From assembly GCA_900752115.1 (NCBI GenBank), contig CAADUC010000074.1, positions 1-31,817 of the forward strand: a DNA stretch of 31,817 nt. The letters are read 5' to 3'. The position numbers were made by a program, and so were the translations under genes. Shown in pieces: positions 1-9,100 of this stretch; position 1 is the stretch's first letter; each line of letters starts with the position of its first letter. Below the pieces are notes generated by a model. It was not told where the DNA came from. It did no database searches and saw only the letters and a list, made by a program, of their open reading frames with translations. This DNA comes from Clostridia bacterium (lineage in GTDB: Bacteria > Bacillota > Clostridia > Oscillospirales > Acutalibacteraceae).

Positions 1-860
1 CATGCCGCAGCCCCATTCGACGCGGGGAATCCTCACATAATCGCCCTCGCCCAGATAGTTGACATTTCCGATGGCTCCGCCCGGTTGAGCATGCGGATTG
101 CCTGATCCATGGTATCCACGTCTCCGCCGGCGACGATGACCTTGTCCACGGGGCCATGGTTCATGTCCAGAATCTGCTCAACGATGTCTCCGTCGCGGTA
201 ATTGACAATCTGCGTGGCGCCATATTCCAGCGCCAGCGCAGCGCAGTTTTTCCGCGAGCCAACTGCGTACAGCTCGGCGGCTCCGCGAATGGCAGCGGCG
301 GCGACTCCCATCAGGCCAACCGGACCGATGCCGATAACAGCAACATTATCGCCGAACTGGATGTCGGCAAGCTCCGCGCCGTGAAACCCGGTGGGAACCA
401 TGTCGCTAAGCATACAGGCGGCGCCCAGATCCATTCCTTCCGGCATCAGCGCCAGATTTGCGTCTGCCTCGTTCACATGGAAATACTCGGCAAAGACGCC
501 GTCCTTGAAATTAGAGAATTTCCAACCGGACAGCATGCCGCCGCTGTGCATGGCATATCCGTCCTGTGCCTCCGGGGAGCCCCAGTCCGGTGTGATGGCG
601 GAAACCAGAACACGGTCGCCGACCTTGAAGTGTTTTACCAGATCACCGACCTCCACGACCTCGCCTACGGCCTCGTGACCCAGTATCATGTTATGGCGCT
701 CGCCGATGGCGCCAGCCCACACGGTGTGGACATCCGATGTGCAGGGAGCCAGTGCCAGTGGTCTACAGATGGCGTCCGACGGACCGCAGGCCGGAATTCC
801 TTTTGTGACCCAGCCAGTCTCGCCGATTTTCAGCATTGCAAAGCCTCTCATGGTCTTCAT
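1..860 (-). CDS. NADP-type zinc alcohol dehydrogenase (secondary ADH), 3' end missing and frameshifted
   Basis: This is a medium-chain zinc alcohol dehydrogenase closely resembling clostridial isopropanol dehydrogenases, which interconvert secondary alcohols and ketones in the cytoplasm. Catalytic zinc ligands are visible as Cys40, His62-Glu63 (GHEAVGEV) and Asp153. The nucleotide-binding loop is GIGPVG at 177-182, and a GSR triplet after the second beta strand matches the NADP-selective residues of the Clostridium beijerinckii enzyme. No structural-zinc cysteine cluster is seen, as in that subfamily. The ATG at 860 lies 9 nt after AAGGAGG; an inner ATG at 851 aligns better with the family start but is too far from the ribosome binding site. 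Near bases 79-84 one C appears to be missing: the main frame ends at base 33, while the other frame continues the family sequence (GAIGNVNY...PRVEWGCGM) to base 1. Near a contig edge this is more likely a sequence error than a true pseudogene. Confidence 0.9.
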
Positions 861-875
861 GACGTGAACCCTCCT

Positions 876-935
876 TAATTTTTATTAGGAATAAATCCTA
901 ATAAAAATTATAGCGGAACAACGTTTCTTTGTCAA
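876..935 (-). promoter_or_regulatory. Consensus sigma-A promoter overlapped by a 15-bp inverted repeat, upstream of the alcohol dehydrogenase
   Basis: Reading the minus strand, TTGACA (930-935) and TATAAT (907-912) are separated by exactly 17 bp, a perfect consensus promoter. An inverted repeat with 15-bp perfect arms (876-890 and 896-910, core TTAGGA-N5-TCCTAA) overlaps the -10 box and covers the start point. A repressor bound there would block RNA polymerase, so the gene is probably strong but repressed. The size suggests a dimeric MarR- or TetR-like repressor; which one is not known. Confidence 0.85.
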
Positions 936-958
936 GACAGCCGGCACTCCGCCCCCCA

Positions 959-2068
959 CTACGAAAACAGATCCAGCAGGTATCCGTACCCCTCGGCCTC
1001 CATCTTCGCGTAGGGCACGAAGCGAAGAGAGGCGCTGTTGATGCAGTAGCGCACGCCGTTGGGGGATTCCGGGTCGCCGGTGAACACGTGGCCAAGGTGT
1101 GAATCCCCGGCACGGCTGCGAACCTCCGTGCGGCGCATGCCGTGGCTCAGATCCTCCAGCTCCACCACGGCAGGCTCCTCGATGGGCTTGGTAAAGGCGG
1201 GCCAGCCGCAGCCGCTCTCAAACTTGTCCGTGGAGGAAAAGAGCGGCTCGCCGGTGACGATGTCCACATAGATTCCCTTCTCGAACTGGTTCCAGAACTC
1301 ATTGCTGAAGGGGCGCTCCGTGCCGCTCTCCTGAGTGACGCGGTACTGCTCCTCCGTCAGCTTGTCCCGGATGGATTCCGCGGCGGGCTTTTGGTAGTCG
1401 CCCGGATCGATGCGCAGTCTGGAGAAAAGCTCCATCTCGGCCTTGGGGATATGGCAGTAGCCTTTCGGATTCTTCTCCAGATAGTCCTGGTGGTACTCCT
1501 CGGCGGGATAGTAGTTCTTGAGCGGGCCGATCTCCACGAAGAACTTTTTGCTGCGTCCCCGCTCGATCTCCGCGATGCGCTCCACCGTCTCCTTCGCGCT
1601 TTCGTTGGTGTAGTAGACGCCGGTCTGATACTGGCTGCCCCGGTCGTTGCCCTGCCGGTTCTCCACCGTGGGGTCGATCACATAGAAGTAGGCCAGCAGC
1701 AGGGCGTCGAGACTCACCTGCCCGGGGTCATACTCCACCCGCACGGTCTCCCGGAAGCCGGTGTTCCCTTTGCAGACGGTCCGATAATCGGCGTCCGCCT
1801 CGCAGGTGCCGTTGGCATAGCCGCTCTGCGCATCGATGACGCCGGGGATAGACTGCATCAGGTGCTCCATGCCCCAGAAGCAGCCGCCCGCCAGATATAT
1901 GACGTTTTCCGTGGTATCCATATACATGATTCCTTCACCGGACATATCAGAGGACTGTCCGGTCATTTCCTTCTCGTCCGTTTTCTGCGGCATATTCTTC
2001 TGCCCGGCAGCGCAGCCGCTCAGCAGCAGCACCGCGGCGAGCAGAAGGGGCAATGCTCTCCGATACAT
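959..2068 (-). CDS. msrAB: Methionine sulfoxide reductase MsrA-MsrB fusion lipoprotein
   Basis: A 369-residue bifunctional enzyme that reduces both S- and R-methionine sulfoxide in oxidised proteins outside the membrane. A lipoprotein signal ends at the lipobox LSGC with Cys19. The MsrA domain comes first, with the catalytic motif GCFWG (Cys63). The MsrB domain follows, with SGCGWPAF and the catalytic [11 protein letters not shown] near the C terminus (Cys342). The two CXXC zinc pairs of some MsrB enzymes are not seen. The start chosen has AAGGAGG 8 nt upstream and gives a clean signal peptide; the open frame reaches further upstream but there encodes nothing recognisable. It is the last gene of a minus-strand operon whose thioredoxin-like lipoprotein is the likely electron donor, as in the pneumococcal Etrx-MsrAB system. 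Confidence 0.95.
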   Translation of the reverse strand: MYRRALPLLLAAVLLLSGCAAGQKNMPQKTDEKEMTGQSSDMSGEGIMYMDTTENVIYLAGGCFWGMEHLMQSIPGVIDAQSGYANGTCEADADYRTVCKGNTGFRETVRVEYDPGQVSLDALLLAYFYVIDPTVENRQGNDRGSQYQTGVYYTNESAKETVERIAEIERGRSKKFFVEIGPLKNYYPAEEYHQDYLEKNPKGYCHIPKAEMELFSRLRIDPGDYQKPAAESIRDKLTEEQYRVTQESGTERPFSNEFWNQFEKGIYVDIVTGEPLFSSTDKFESGCGWPAFTKPIEEPAVVELEDLSHGMRRTEVRSRAGDSHLGHVFTGDPESPNGVRYCINSASLRFVPYAKMEAEGYGYLLDLFS

Positions 2069-2105
2069 GGTGAAGTCCTCCTTTCTGAGGAGATAAATCC
2101 GTGTG

Positions 2106-3077
2106 TCAGCCCATATCGGCGGCCAGAGTCTGGTCGATGAGCTTCTGCAGCGTTTCCATCTGCGCCTTGCTGGTGACGGCGCCCACGATGGGATCGCCCA
2201 CGATGTTGCCGCTGCGGTCAACCACATAGGTGGTGGGGTAAGCGAAGATGTTTGCAGTGAACATGCCGGCCTCGCTGTCGGAAGCGAAGTACACATTCTG
2301 ATAGGTCGCGCCCTTCTTCATCAGCACATCCTTTGCATCAGAGATCGCCGCTTCGTCGCCATCCAATGTGAAGGAGTTGATGCCGATGAGAGAGCCGCCC
2401 TTTTCGGCGAGCTCCTTGCTCAGCGCTTCCAGTTCGCCCAGCTCACCCACGCACGGGCCGCAGGTGGTGAACCAGAAGTTGACAACCGTAACGGCGCTGC
2501 CGGAAAAAAGCTCGTCGCTCGTCACATCGTTCCCGTCCAGATCCTTGCCCACAAAGGAGGGGAATTTCTGCATGCTGCTGTTATCGCTGCTGTTATCGGG
2601 GAGCATGCTGGTGTCGCCGGAGATGTTCATGCTGCCGTCCGCGGGCACGCTCATGGCGCCGTCAAGGGATTCCTGTGCCGCCTCGGGGTACTTTTTCTCG
2701 ATCATGGTGAGCTTGCTTTCAATGTCGCGGATCTTTTCCGCCTCGCCGCGGATCAGCTTCAGCTCGTCCGCCGTAAACTGGTCCTTGGCGGATTCGATGG
2801 TGTCCAGCAGGAAGTCACCGTAGTTTTTGCCGTCCTCCTGCATGGTCATGCTCTTGTCGGCCGCCATGAAAACCTTTTCCCAAAGCGCGGTGTTTTCCGA
2901 GAGGATCGCGTTTTCCTGCGCCATCAGCTCCTTGTGCATGGCGACAGCTTCCTCGGCGTTTTTGGGCTCTCCGGTCATGGCGTCGCCGCTGCCTGTCTCA
3001 CCCTTTGCGCCGCACGCGGCCAGAGACAGCACCATCATCACTGCCAGCAGCAGCGCAATACTTTTCTTGACGTTCAT
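2106..3077 (-). CDS. TlpA/ResA-like thioredoxin-fold lipoprotein
   Basis: A 323-residue exported lipoprotein (lipobox LAAC, Cys22) with an acidic, helical stretch at about 38-135, a Ser/Asp/Met-rich linker at 140-170, and a C-terminal thioredoxin fold. The active site is FWFTTCGPC with Cys206 and Cys209; the cis-proline region is FAYPTTY. The family passes electrons to extracytoplasmic disulfides. The ATG overlaps the stop of the upstream polyferredoxin gene (ATGA), so the two are translationally coupled, and msrAB follows 37 bp downstream. I infer that it re-reduces MsrAB. The N-terminal helical segment is extra to a plain TlpA domain and may hold partners or keep the domain away from the membrane. 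Confidence 0.9.
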   Translation of the reverse strand: MNVKKSIALLLAVMMVLSLAACGAKGETGSGDAMTGEPKNAEEAVAMHKELMAQENAILSENTALWEKVFMAADKSMTMQEDGKNYGDFLLDTIESAKDQFTADELKLIRGEAEKIRDIESKLTMIEKKYPEAAQESLDGAMSVPADGSMNISGDTSMLPDNSSDNSSMQKFPSFVGKDLDGNDVTSDELFSGSAVTVVNFWFTTCGPCVGELGELEALSKELAEKGGSLIGINSFTLDGDEAAISDAKDVLMKKGATYQNVYFASDSEAGMFTANIFAYPTTYVVDRSGNIVGDPIVGAVTSKAQMETLQKLIDQTLAADMG

Positions 3078-4006
3078 TTTGTTTCCTCCGTTTTTTGTTT
3101 TATTTGATTTACGTTGTTTGTACCCGGTATATTCTGCTCGCCCGTTCCGAAGCCAAAGCGGAAGCTCACGGCGTTTGTGGGACAGGCGCGGACACACATT
3201 CCGCAGCGGATGCACTCGGTATGGTTGGGCGTCTTCGTCACATCCACATCCATCTTGCAGGCTCTGGCGCATTTCCCGCAGGAGACGCATTTGTTCCCAT
3301 CTACCTTCATCTGGAAAAGCGATACCTTGTTCAGCAAGGCGTAGAACGCGCCCAGCGGGCAGAGCCATTTGCAGAACGGGCGGTAAAAGAGCACGCTCAG
3401 CACGACTACCGAAATCAGCACGCAGAGCTTCCATGTGAACAGCTTCCCCAGCGCCGCCCGAATGCCGGCATTGGCAAGAGACAGCGGGATTGCCCCCTCC
3501 AGCACGCCCTGCGGGCAGAGATACTTGCAGAAGTAAGGATCGCCCATTCCCACGTCGTTCACAAGGAACGCCGGCAGCAGAACGACCATAACCAGCAAAA
3601 CGGCGTATTTGAGATATGTCAGCGGCTTGAGCTTTTTTGTGGAGAGCTTTTTCGTCGGGATCTTGTGCAGCAGCTCCTGAAACCATCCGAAGGGACACAA
3701 AAAGCCGCAGATCAATCGGCCGAGCAAAACGCCGAGCAGGATGAGGATTCCTGTGATATAATAAGAAAAGCTGAACTTTGACGACCCCACCACCGCCTGA
3801 AACGCCCCGACAGGGCACGCACCGGAGGCGGCCGGGCAGGAGTAGCAATTCAGCCCCGGCACGCAGACGGTTTTCCCCGCGCCCTGATACAGGCTGCCCT
3901 TGAGGAAGTTGGGCAGGTGCAGGTTTGTCAGCAGCGTTGCCCCCGCCTGTATCCAGCCCCGGAAGCGGGCCAGAAGCTGCGAGACGCTCAAATTCTTTTT
4001 ACCCAA
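3074..4006 (-). CDS. NapH/CcoG-like 4Fe-4S membrane protein (polyferredoxin)
   Basis: A 310-residue integral membrane protein with about four hydrophobic segments. Three CxxxCP-type motifs sit at or next to them (CGFLCPFG near 100, CKYLCPQG near 160, CKWLCPLG near 212), with an extra Cys-rich segment at 48-64. The C-terminal tail carries two classical ferredoxin clusters, CVSCGKCARAC (240-250) and CIRCGMCVRAC (265-275). Proteins of this type move electrons between the cytoplasm or quinones and membrane partners. The most upstream start is a TTG at 4006 overlapping the end of the CXXC peptide gene by 8 bp; a second TTG at 3991 is possible, and neither has a strong ribosome binding site, so translation may depend on coupling. 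No CcdA/DsbD is present, so this protein is the plausible electron source for the thioredoxin-MsrAB pair (inference). Confidence 0.88.
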   Translation of the reverse strand: MGKKNLSVSQLLARFRGWIQAGATLLTNLHLPNFLKGSLYQGAGKTVCVPGLNCYSCPAASGACPVGAFQAVVGSSKFSFSYYITGILILLGVLLGRLICGFLCPFGWFQELLHKIPTKKLSTKKLKPLTYLKYAVLLVMVVLLPAFLVNDVGMGDPYFCKYLCPQGVLEGAIPLSLANAGIRAALGKLFTWKLCVLISVVVLSVLFYRPFCKWLCPLGAFYALLNKVSLFQMKVDGNKCVSCGKCARACKMDVDVTKTPNHTECIRCGMCVRACPTNAVSFRFGFGTGEQNIPGTNNVNQIKQKTEETK

Positions 4007-4145
4007 TACCTACACACTCCAGACATAGTTTGATTGCTTTGCTCAGCACCGCCGCCGATTCGCCCCGCCAGACGCCGAAGCACACCATGGCAACGCCGGC
4101 AAGCAGCAGGAAAACCTGCAAGGCCGCTTTTTCTCTGTGGCTCAT
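3999..4145 (-). CDS. CD1871A-type CXXC motif small membrane protein
   Basis: A 48-residue protein: a short basic start, one hydrophobic helix (about 8-26), and a C-terminal Cys-X-X-Cys ending CLECVGIG. This layout matches the small CD1871A CXXC family of Clostridia, which commonly sits beside 4Fe-4S membrane proteins. The ATG at 4145 follows AAGGAG by 8 nt. It is the first gene of the redox operon and overlaps the next start. The terminal CXXC could act as a redox shuttle or a cluster/metal ligand at the membrane; its biochemical role is not established. A different frame of similar length in the same place has no family features. Confidence 0.8.
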   Translation of the reverse strand: MSHREKAALQVFLLLAGVAMVCFGVWRGESAAVLSKAIKLCLECVGIG

Positions 4146-4190
4146 GAACAACTCTCCTTCCGTTTTCTGCCTCTATCATAGCGCAGGGCA

Positions 4191-4276
4191 GTTAAATTCC
4201 CCGTTAAGAATCAAAACTTAACACAAATCTTATCTATCCCTGATATTATTAGATCAAACGAAAAAGAAACAGGAGG
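4191..4276. promoter_or_regulatory. Divergent control region between the redox operon and the two-component system
   Basis: GTTAA occurs at 4191 and 4203 (12 bp apart), and GTTAAG at 4203 pairs with CTTAAC at 4217-4222 as an inverted repeat. OmpR/PhoB-type regulators bind repeated half-sites of this kind. On the plus strand TATTAT (4244-4249) is a fair -10 with a poor -35 (TTAACA, 19 bp away), and AGGAGG at 4271-4276 serves the regulator. On the minus strand TATGAT (4175-4180) lacks a good -35. Weak -35 boxes on both sides suggest activation by the adjacent response regulator. Confidence 0.55.
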
Positions 4277-4282
4277 CTTTTG

Positions 4283-4960
4283 ATGCACCTTTTGGTAATT
4301 GAGGATGAGCGCGCGCTGTGCGAAACCATTGTGCGCAGCCTGCGGCGGCTGGCGTACAGCGTGGATTACTGCTTTGACGGAGAAAAAGCACTGGAGCTGC
4401 TCGGCACGGAGCGGTACGATCTGGTGCTGCTGGATCTGAATCTGCCGGGGAAGGACGGCATGACGGTGCTGCGCACCCTGCGGCAGGCAGACCGGGAGAC
4501 GAAGGTGCTGATCCTCTCCGCCCGCGGGGAGGTGGAGGATAAGGTCGAGGGGCTGGACGCGGGGGCCAACGACTATCTGGCAAAGCCCTTTCATCTCGCG
4601 GAGCTGGAGGCGCGCATCCGCAGTCTTACGCTGCGGCAGTTTACGCAGCGGGATGTGATATTGACCTGCGGGGCGCTGACCTTTGATACGCGCTCGCGCA
4701 CCGCCGCCGTCAACGGGCAGACCTTGACGCTCACCCGCAAGGAGACGGGGATTTTGGAATATCTGATGGTGCATCAGGGGCGGCCGGTCAGTCAGGAGGA
4801 GCTGATGGATCACGTCTGGGACAACAGCGTGGACAATTTCAGCAACTCCATCCGGGTGCATATCTCCGCTCTGCGCAAAAAGCTGCGCGCCGCGCTGGGC
4901 TGCGACCCCATCCGCAACCGCATCGGCGAGGGGTATCTGATGGGAGGGGAGGACGCATGA
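4283..4960 (+). CDS. OmpR-family response regulator
   Basis: A 225-residue DNA-binding response regulator. The receiver domain (1-115) shows the acidic pair Glu7-Asp8, phosphoacceptor Asp51 (LLDLNLPGKDG), Ser79 (ILSARG) and Lys101 (AKPF). The C-terminal winged helix (about 125-222) has the typical LTRKETGILEYL and SIRVHISALRKKL segments. I chose the ATG at 4283, 6 nt after AGGAGG; an in-frame TTG one codon earlier is less likely. It overlaps the kinase gene by 4 bp (ATGA). Its position divergent to the Msr/thioredoxin operon suggests it controls that operon and itself; the signal is unknown. Confidence 0.93.
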   Translation: MHLLVIEDERALCETIVRSLRRLAYSVDYCFDGEKALELLGTERYDLVLLDLNLPGKDGMTVLRTLRQADRETKVLILSARGEVEDKVEGLDAGANDYLAKPFHLAELEARIRSLTLRQFTQRDVILTCGALTFDTRSRTAAVNGQTLTLTRKETGILEYLMVHQGRPVSQEELMDHVWDNSVDNFSNSIRVHISALRKKLRAALGCDPIRNRIGEGYLMGGEDA

Positions 4961-6090
4961 AGCGGCTTTCTTTGCAGTGGCGCATCACGCTGCTGACCGT
5001 GCTGCTCATCGGCGCGGCCTGTGTTTCCATGAAGCTGCTGTTCTGCGCCTCCGGGCTGCACTATATGGACTCCATCGGCAGCTTCATTCAGGATTACGGC
5101 AGCGCCGCCGTGGAAGGCGATCCGGCGTTTTTCGATCCGGAGCTTGCCGGAATGAACGAGGATGTGACCATTGTCATACACGGCGCGAAGACGTCCTTCT
5201 GCACAACGAACTGGTATATCACGGCAGCGGTGACGGTGCTGAGCGGCGTTTTGGCGTATTTCGTCAGCGGCCGCGCGCTCAAGCCCCTGCGCAGCTTTGC
5301 CTCGCAGGTGGAGAAGGTGCAGCTGAACAATCTCGCGGATATGAAGATCGACGAGGACGTGCTGCCGGAGTTCCGGCAGTTCAGCCGCTCCTTCAACCAG
5401 ATGCTGGAGCGGCTGAACAATGCCTTTGCCGCGCAGCGGCAGTTTACCGGCAACGCCGCCCACGAGCTGCGCACGCCGCTGGCGCTGATGCAGGCGCAGC
5501 TGGAGCTCTTTTCCGCCGAGCATCCCGATCTACTGCCGGAGACGGCGGAGTTTCTCTCTCTGCTGCGGGAGCAGACGGAGCGGCTGACGCAAATGACCAA
5601 GACGCTGCTGGAGATGAGCAATTTGCAGCAGGTGGCGCGGAACGAGCAGATCCAGCTCGCGCCGATGATCGAGGAGATCTTCACGGATCTCGCGCCGCTG
5701 GCGGAGAAGAACGGCATCGCGCTCGAACGGGAGGGCGACGGCGTTATGATCGGGAGCGACGCGCTGATCTACCGAATGCTTTTCAATCTGGCGGAAAACG
5801 CCGTCAAGTACAACCGCCCCGATGGGTCGGTGCGCATTTCCGTGGCACAGGAGGACAAAATGCTGCACATCCGCGTGGCGGATACCGGCAGCGGCATCCC
5901 GGAGGAATTCCGGCGGAGCATCTTCCAGCCCTTCTTCCGCGTGGACAAATCCCGCAGCCGTGAATACGGCGGCGTGGGTCTCGGGCTTTCGCTGGTGTGG
6001 GAAATTGCCGGTCTGCACGGCGGCTCCGTTCGGGTGGAGGAAAGCTCGGAGCGCGGCACCGTCTTTGCCGTGGAGCTTCCGGCACAATAA
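4957..6090 (+). CDS. Sensor histidine kinase
   Basis: A 377-residue membrane kinase that phosphorylates the preceding regulator. Membrane helices at about 11-30 and 87-104 flank a short outside sensor region of about 55 residues. Next come a HAMP-like linker (SGRALKPLRSF), the dimerisation/phosphoacceptor helix with NAAHELRTPLALMQ (His169), and the ATPase domain with N box NLAENAVKYN (Asn281), G1 box DTGSGIPEEF (309-318), F box FQPFFRVDKS and G2 box GVGLGLSL (339-346). The outside part holds Cys30 and Cys82 near the membrane faces; these could sense thiol oxidation, which would fit the neighbouring operon, but this is inference. It ends at a strong bidirectional terminator. Confidence 0.93.
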   Translation: MKRLSLQWRITLLTVLLIGAACVSMKLLFCASGLHYMDSIGSFIQDYGSAAVEGDPAFFDPELAGMNEDVTIVIHGAKTSFCTTNWYITAAVTVLSGVLAYFVSGRALKPLRSFASQVEKVQLNNLADMKIDEDVLPEFRQFSRSFNQMLERLNNAFAAQRQFTGNAAHELRTPLALMQAQLELFSAEHPDLLPETAEFLSLLREQTERLTQMTKTLLEMSNLQQVARNEQIQLAPMIEEIFTDLAPLAEKNGIALEREGDGVMIGSDALIYRMLFNLAENAVKYNRPDGSVRISVAQEDKMLHIRVADTGSGIPEEFRRSIFQPFFRVDKSRSREYGGVGLGLSLVWEIAGLHGGSVRVEESSERGTVFAVELPAQ

Positions 6091-6091
6091 A

Positions 6092-6147
6092 AAAACGCAA
6101 ACCGGCGGCGAGGAGAGTTCGTTCTCCCGCCGCCGGTTTTCTTTTTT
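6092..6147. terminator. Bidirectional rho-independent terminator
   Basis: Perfect 10-bp GC arms ACCGGCGGCG (6101-6110) and CGCCGCCGGT (6128-6137) enclose a further GGAGA/TCTCC pairing. An A-run lies on the left and TTTTCTTTTTT on the right, so it serves both the plus-strand kinase gene and the convergent transporter gene. Confidence 0.9.
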
Positions 6148-6155
6148 GCCGCGGT

Positions 6156-9100
6156 TTACGGCGTTTTTGTCTTTTCTTCGGTCTTTTTTCTGTTTATGAG
6201 TCTGTCGCAGCAAATCGTCATGCCGGGCAGGATCAGAAGGATCAGCAGCATGGCGACAAGCGCGCCAATGGACAGCGTGGTGCTCACATCGGAGATCATC
6301 GGCGAGGATACAAGGATCCCGAGCGCGGCAAGCACCAGCACAAGGATGGAGCCGGAGGTCATGATGGTGTGGATGGAGCCTTCGTACGCCGCGCGCAGCG
6401 CGTCGGTCACGTCCATGGTTTTTCGACTGTCCATATAGAAATTACAGAACACAATGCCGTAGTCGATCGTTGCGCCCATGAGAATGCTCTGTACGATCAG
6501 CAGCGCAAGGTAATAGATCGAGCCGCTGTAGGCTCCGATGACCGTTACGGTGATAAATACGCCGCACTGCACGAGAAGCGTGAGGATCAGCGGAAGGATC
6601 GGATGGCGGAACGCGATGAGCACAACAAGAAATACGGAGATCGCGGTGATCAGGGAGATCATCCGGTATTCGCTGTCAAAGGCGCGGTCCATCTCACTGA
6701 CCATAACGGAGTTGCCCACCAGATAGTATTCACTGAGATTTTCCCGGCAGAGCGTATCGATACGGGTTACATAGTCCGACGTTTCCGGAGACTCGTCCGG
6801 GTAATCGGAGGTGACGACCATTCTTGCGTAGGCTTTGCCCCTCATCTGCGCGACGGCGTCCTCCAGCTCCGCCTTGCTGTCGAGGATCTCCTTTTTTGTT
6901 TCTCCGTCGAAATACTCCGCAAAGCGCCCGTCGTTCATCATTTTGTCGCAGAGCAGATCAAAGAGCTCCACAATCGTCATTTTTTCCGTGGGATCGGCGT
7001 CATTCACGCCTCCGTAAAGGAGATAAAGGATCTCCGTCTCGTTTTCGGTCACCTTGTCCGTCAGAGAGGAAAGGAGCGCGGTCATTTCGCTGGCGGTGTA
7101 AGCTTTTTCCGAAACGACGGCCTCAATCAGCGTATGACCCTGCCGAAGCTCCTCTGCGGTTTTTTCATCGATCTGCTTTGCAAGCTCTGCGTCGCCGAGC
7201 ACGTCCGTTGCGGCAAAGGCTACAAACGAGCGCGGAGAGATCGTCCAGGAGTCCGTACCGCCGTTTTCCCCCATACGGAGGATATACAGCTGTTCCGTCT
7301 GCGCCGGATCCATACCCAGGAACGAGGCAAGTCTTGCGGAGGTGAACGCCGTTCCGTTTATCGCGGCGTTCAGAATCGCCTGCAAAAACTGAATGCGGCC
7401 GAGCGTGGAGGCGTCCATCATTCCGCTCACCAGAGGATCGGACAGAGCAAAGTCGGTAAACGCCTTCAACGACATTGTTTTTTGGCTGATATCCCTGCCG
7501 AAGTACAGGCGGAATGCCATCGTGATCGTATCCGTGTCCGTGTCGAACAGCTGTGCCAGCGTCCCGGCGTCAAGCGGTGTGCCGGAAACCGCGAGCTGCG
7601 CGATGGAATCCAGCCGGCGAAGCTGCGCCGCCTGCTCCTCGGAAAAAGCTCCGGCATAGGCCGTGTCCGTCAGCACGGAGTTGACGAGAAAAGCGGAGAA
7701 ATCGGCAAGAGCCACCGTTTTCTGCCCTGCCAGCACAAGCGCGAATATTTGGCAGACCTGCGCGGTATCCATCCCGAACACGGAGGCAAGGGAAGAAGCG
7801 TCCAGCGCCGCGCCGGAAACAGCGAGCTGTACGAGCTGGTTCATCTGCTGCAAGCCGGCGTTGTCGGGCGCCTGTGTCAGCGCGGCGGAAAGAAAGTCCG
7901 GAAGCGTCATTGCCTCCGTGCCGCTCATCAGATAAAGCCCCGCGACATTCTCCGTGGTCATCCCCGTCACGCCCGCCATGGTTTCCGCGTCCAACGCCTG
8001 CCCGGAAACGGCAAGATTCACAAGCTGCTCCGTTTGGGCGAGCTGCGCCTGCTGCTCGGCGGGGGCGTTGGCCTTCAGCAGCGGGAGAAAGTCGGTAAGC
8101 GTCATCGTCATGGCGGCCGCCTCCTTCTGGAACGCGGGATCGGCGGAAAAGTAGAGGCTGTACAGCTTGGAAACGCTTTCCGCGTCCATCCCCAGCGTCT
8201 GCGCCATCTGGTCGGGGGGCAGCCCCTGCCCGGACACGGCAAGCTGCACCAGCGCGTCCATCGTCTGCGCCTGCGCCTTGGCGGCATCGTCAAAATATGA
8301 GCTGAACAGCGCGTCCTGCAGCAGACTGCCGCACAAAAACGAACTGAATTCGGGCAGACTCATAGTTTGCGCGCTGACGTCGCCCGCGTTATCGAGAATA
8401 AACACGGTATTCACCGTGCTCTCGTCCGCCCCGATCAGCGCGGCCAGATCGGCCGCGCTGCGCGCCGCCAGAACGGTATTGGTATTCGTATAGGTTTGCA
8501 GCTGCCGGAGGGAAGCAATTGCCGAGGCGCTCACCATCGAGCCGTAGGTTTCGTTTGCCGCCACGGAATTGAGCACATAATCCACAAAGACCGGCAGCGT
8601 CATTGTGCCGCTGTCCGCAACGCCGTTTTGGATCGTATAGTAGAGATAGAGCTTCTCGACACGCTCCCGGTCTATGCCGAAGAGCTCCGCCATTTCGTCA
8701 ACGGAAATCGCGGTGGTCAGGCGCGTGCGGTCGGCAAGCGTTCGGAACTGCTCCGCGTTGTCCCGCAGTGCGGCGTCAAGGTGCTTGCCGATGGTTTTGT
8801 CCGGAAGAACGGTGTCGGTTATAAAATTAATAAAGTCAGACGCCGTTATCACGGGCATTTTCCCGTCCTCCGCGATGAAATAGAGCATACGGAGGAGGTT
8901 ATCGCCGATGGGCTCCGCATCGTCGCTCAATTCGGCGACGGCCTTGCCCATGTCCTCGGCGGTCATCTCCTTGCCGAGCGTGTTGGCATAGCCGAGAATA
9001 TCGGAAACCCGCTCGTCCTTTTCCAGTTCGGAGATGACGCTGTCGATTTTCGCTTCGTCCTCGTTGCGGTAAACCACCGCAACGGTGTTCTTCTTCGGGA

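Noticed and set aside
3988..4179. Minus-strand 63-residue frame beginning MIEAENGRR
   Set aside because: The overlapping 48-residue frame has the ribosome binding site, a membrane helix and the CXXC family ending, so this one is a shadow.
5997..8300. Long plus-strand open frame opposite the kinase end and the MMPL gene
   Set aside because: It is an antisense shadow of GC-rich coding DNA: Arg/His/Gly-rich, with no domain and crossing the bidirectional terminator.
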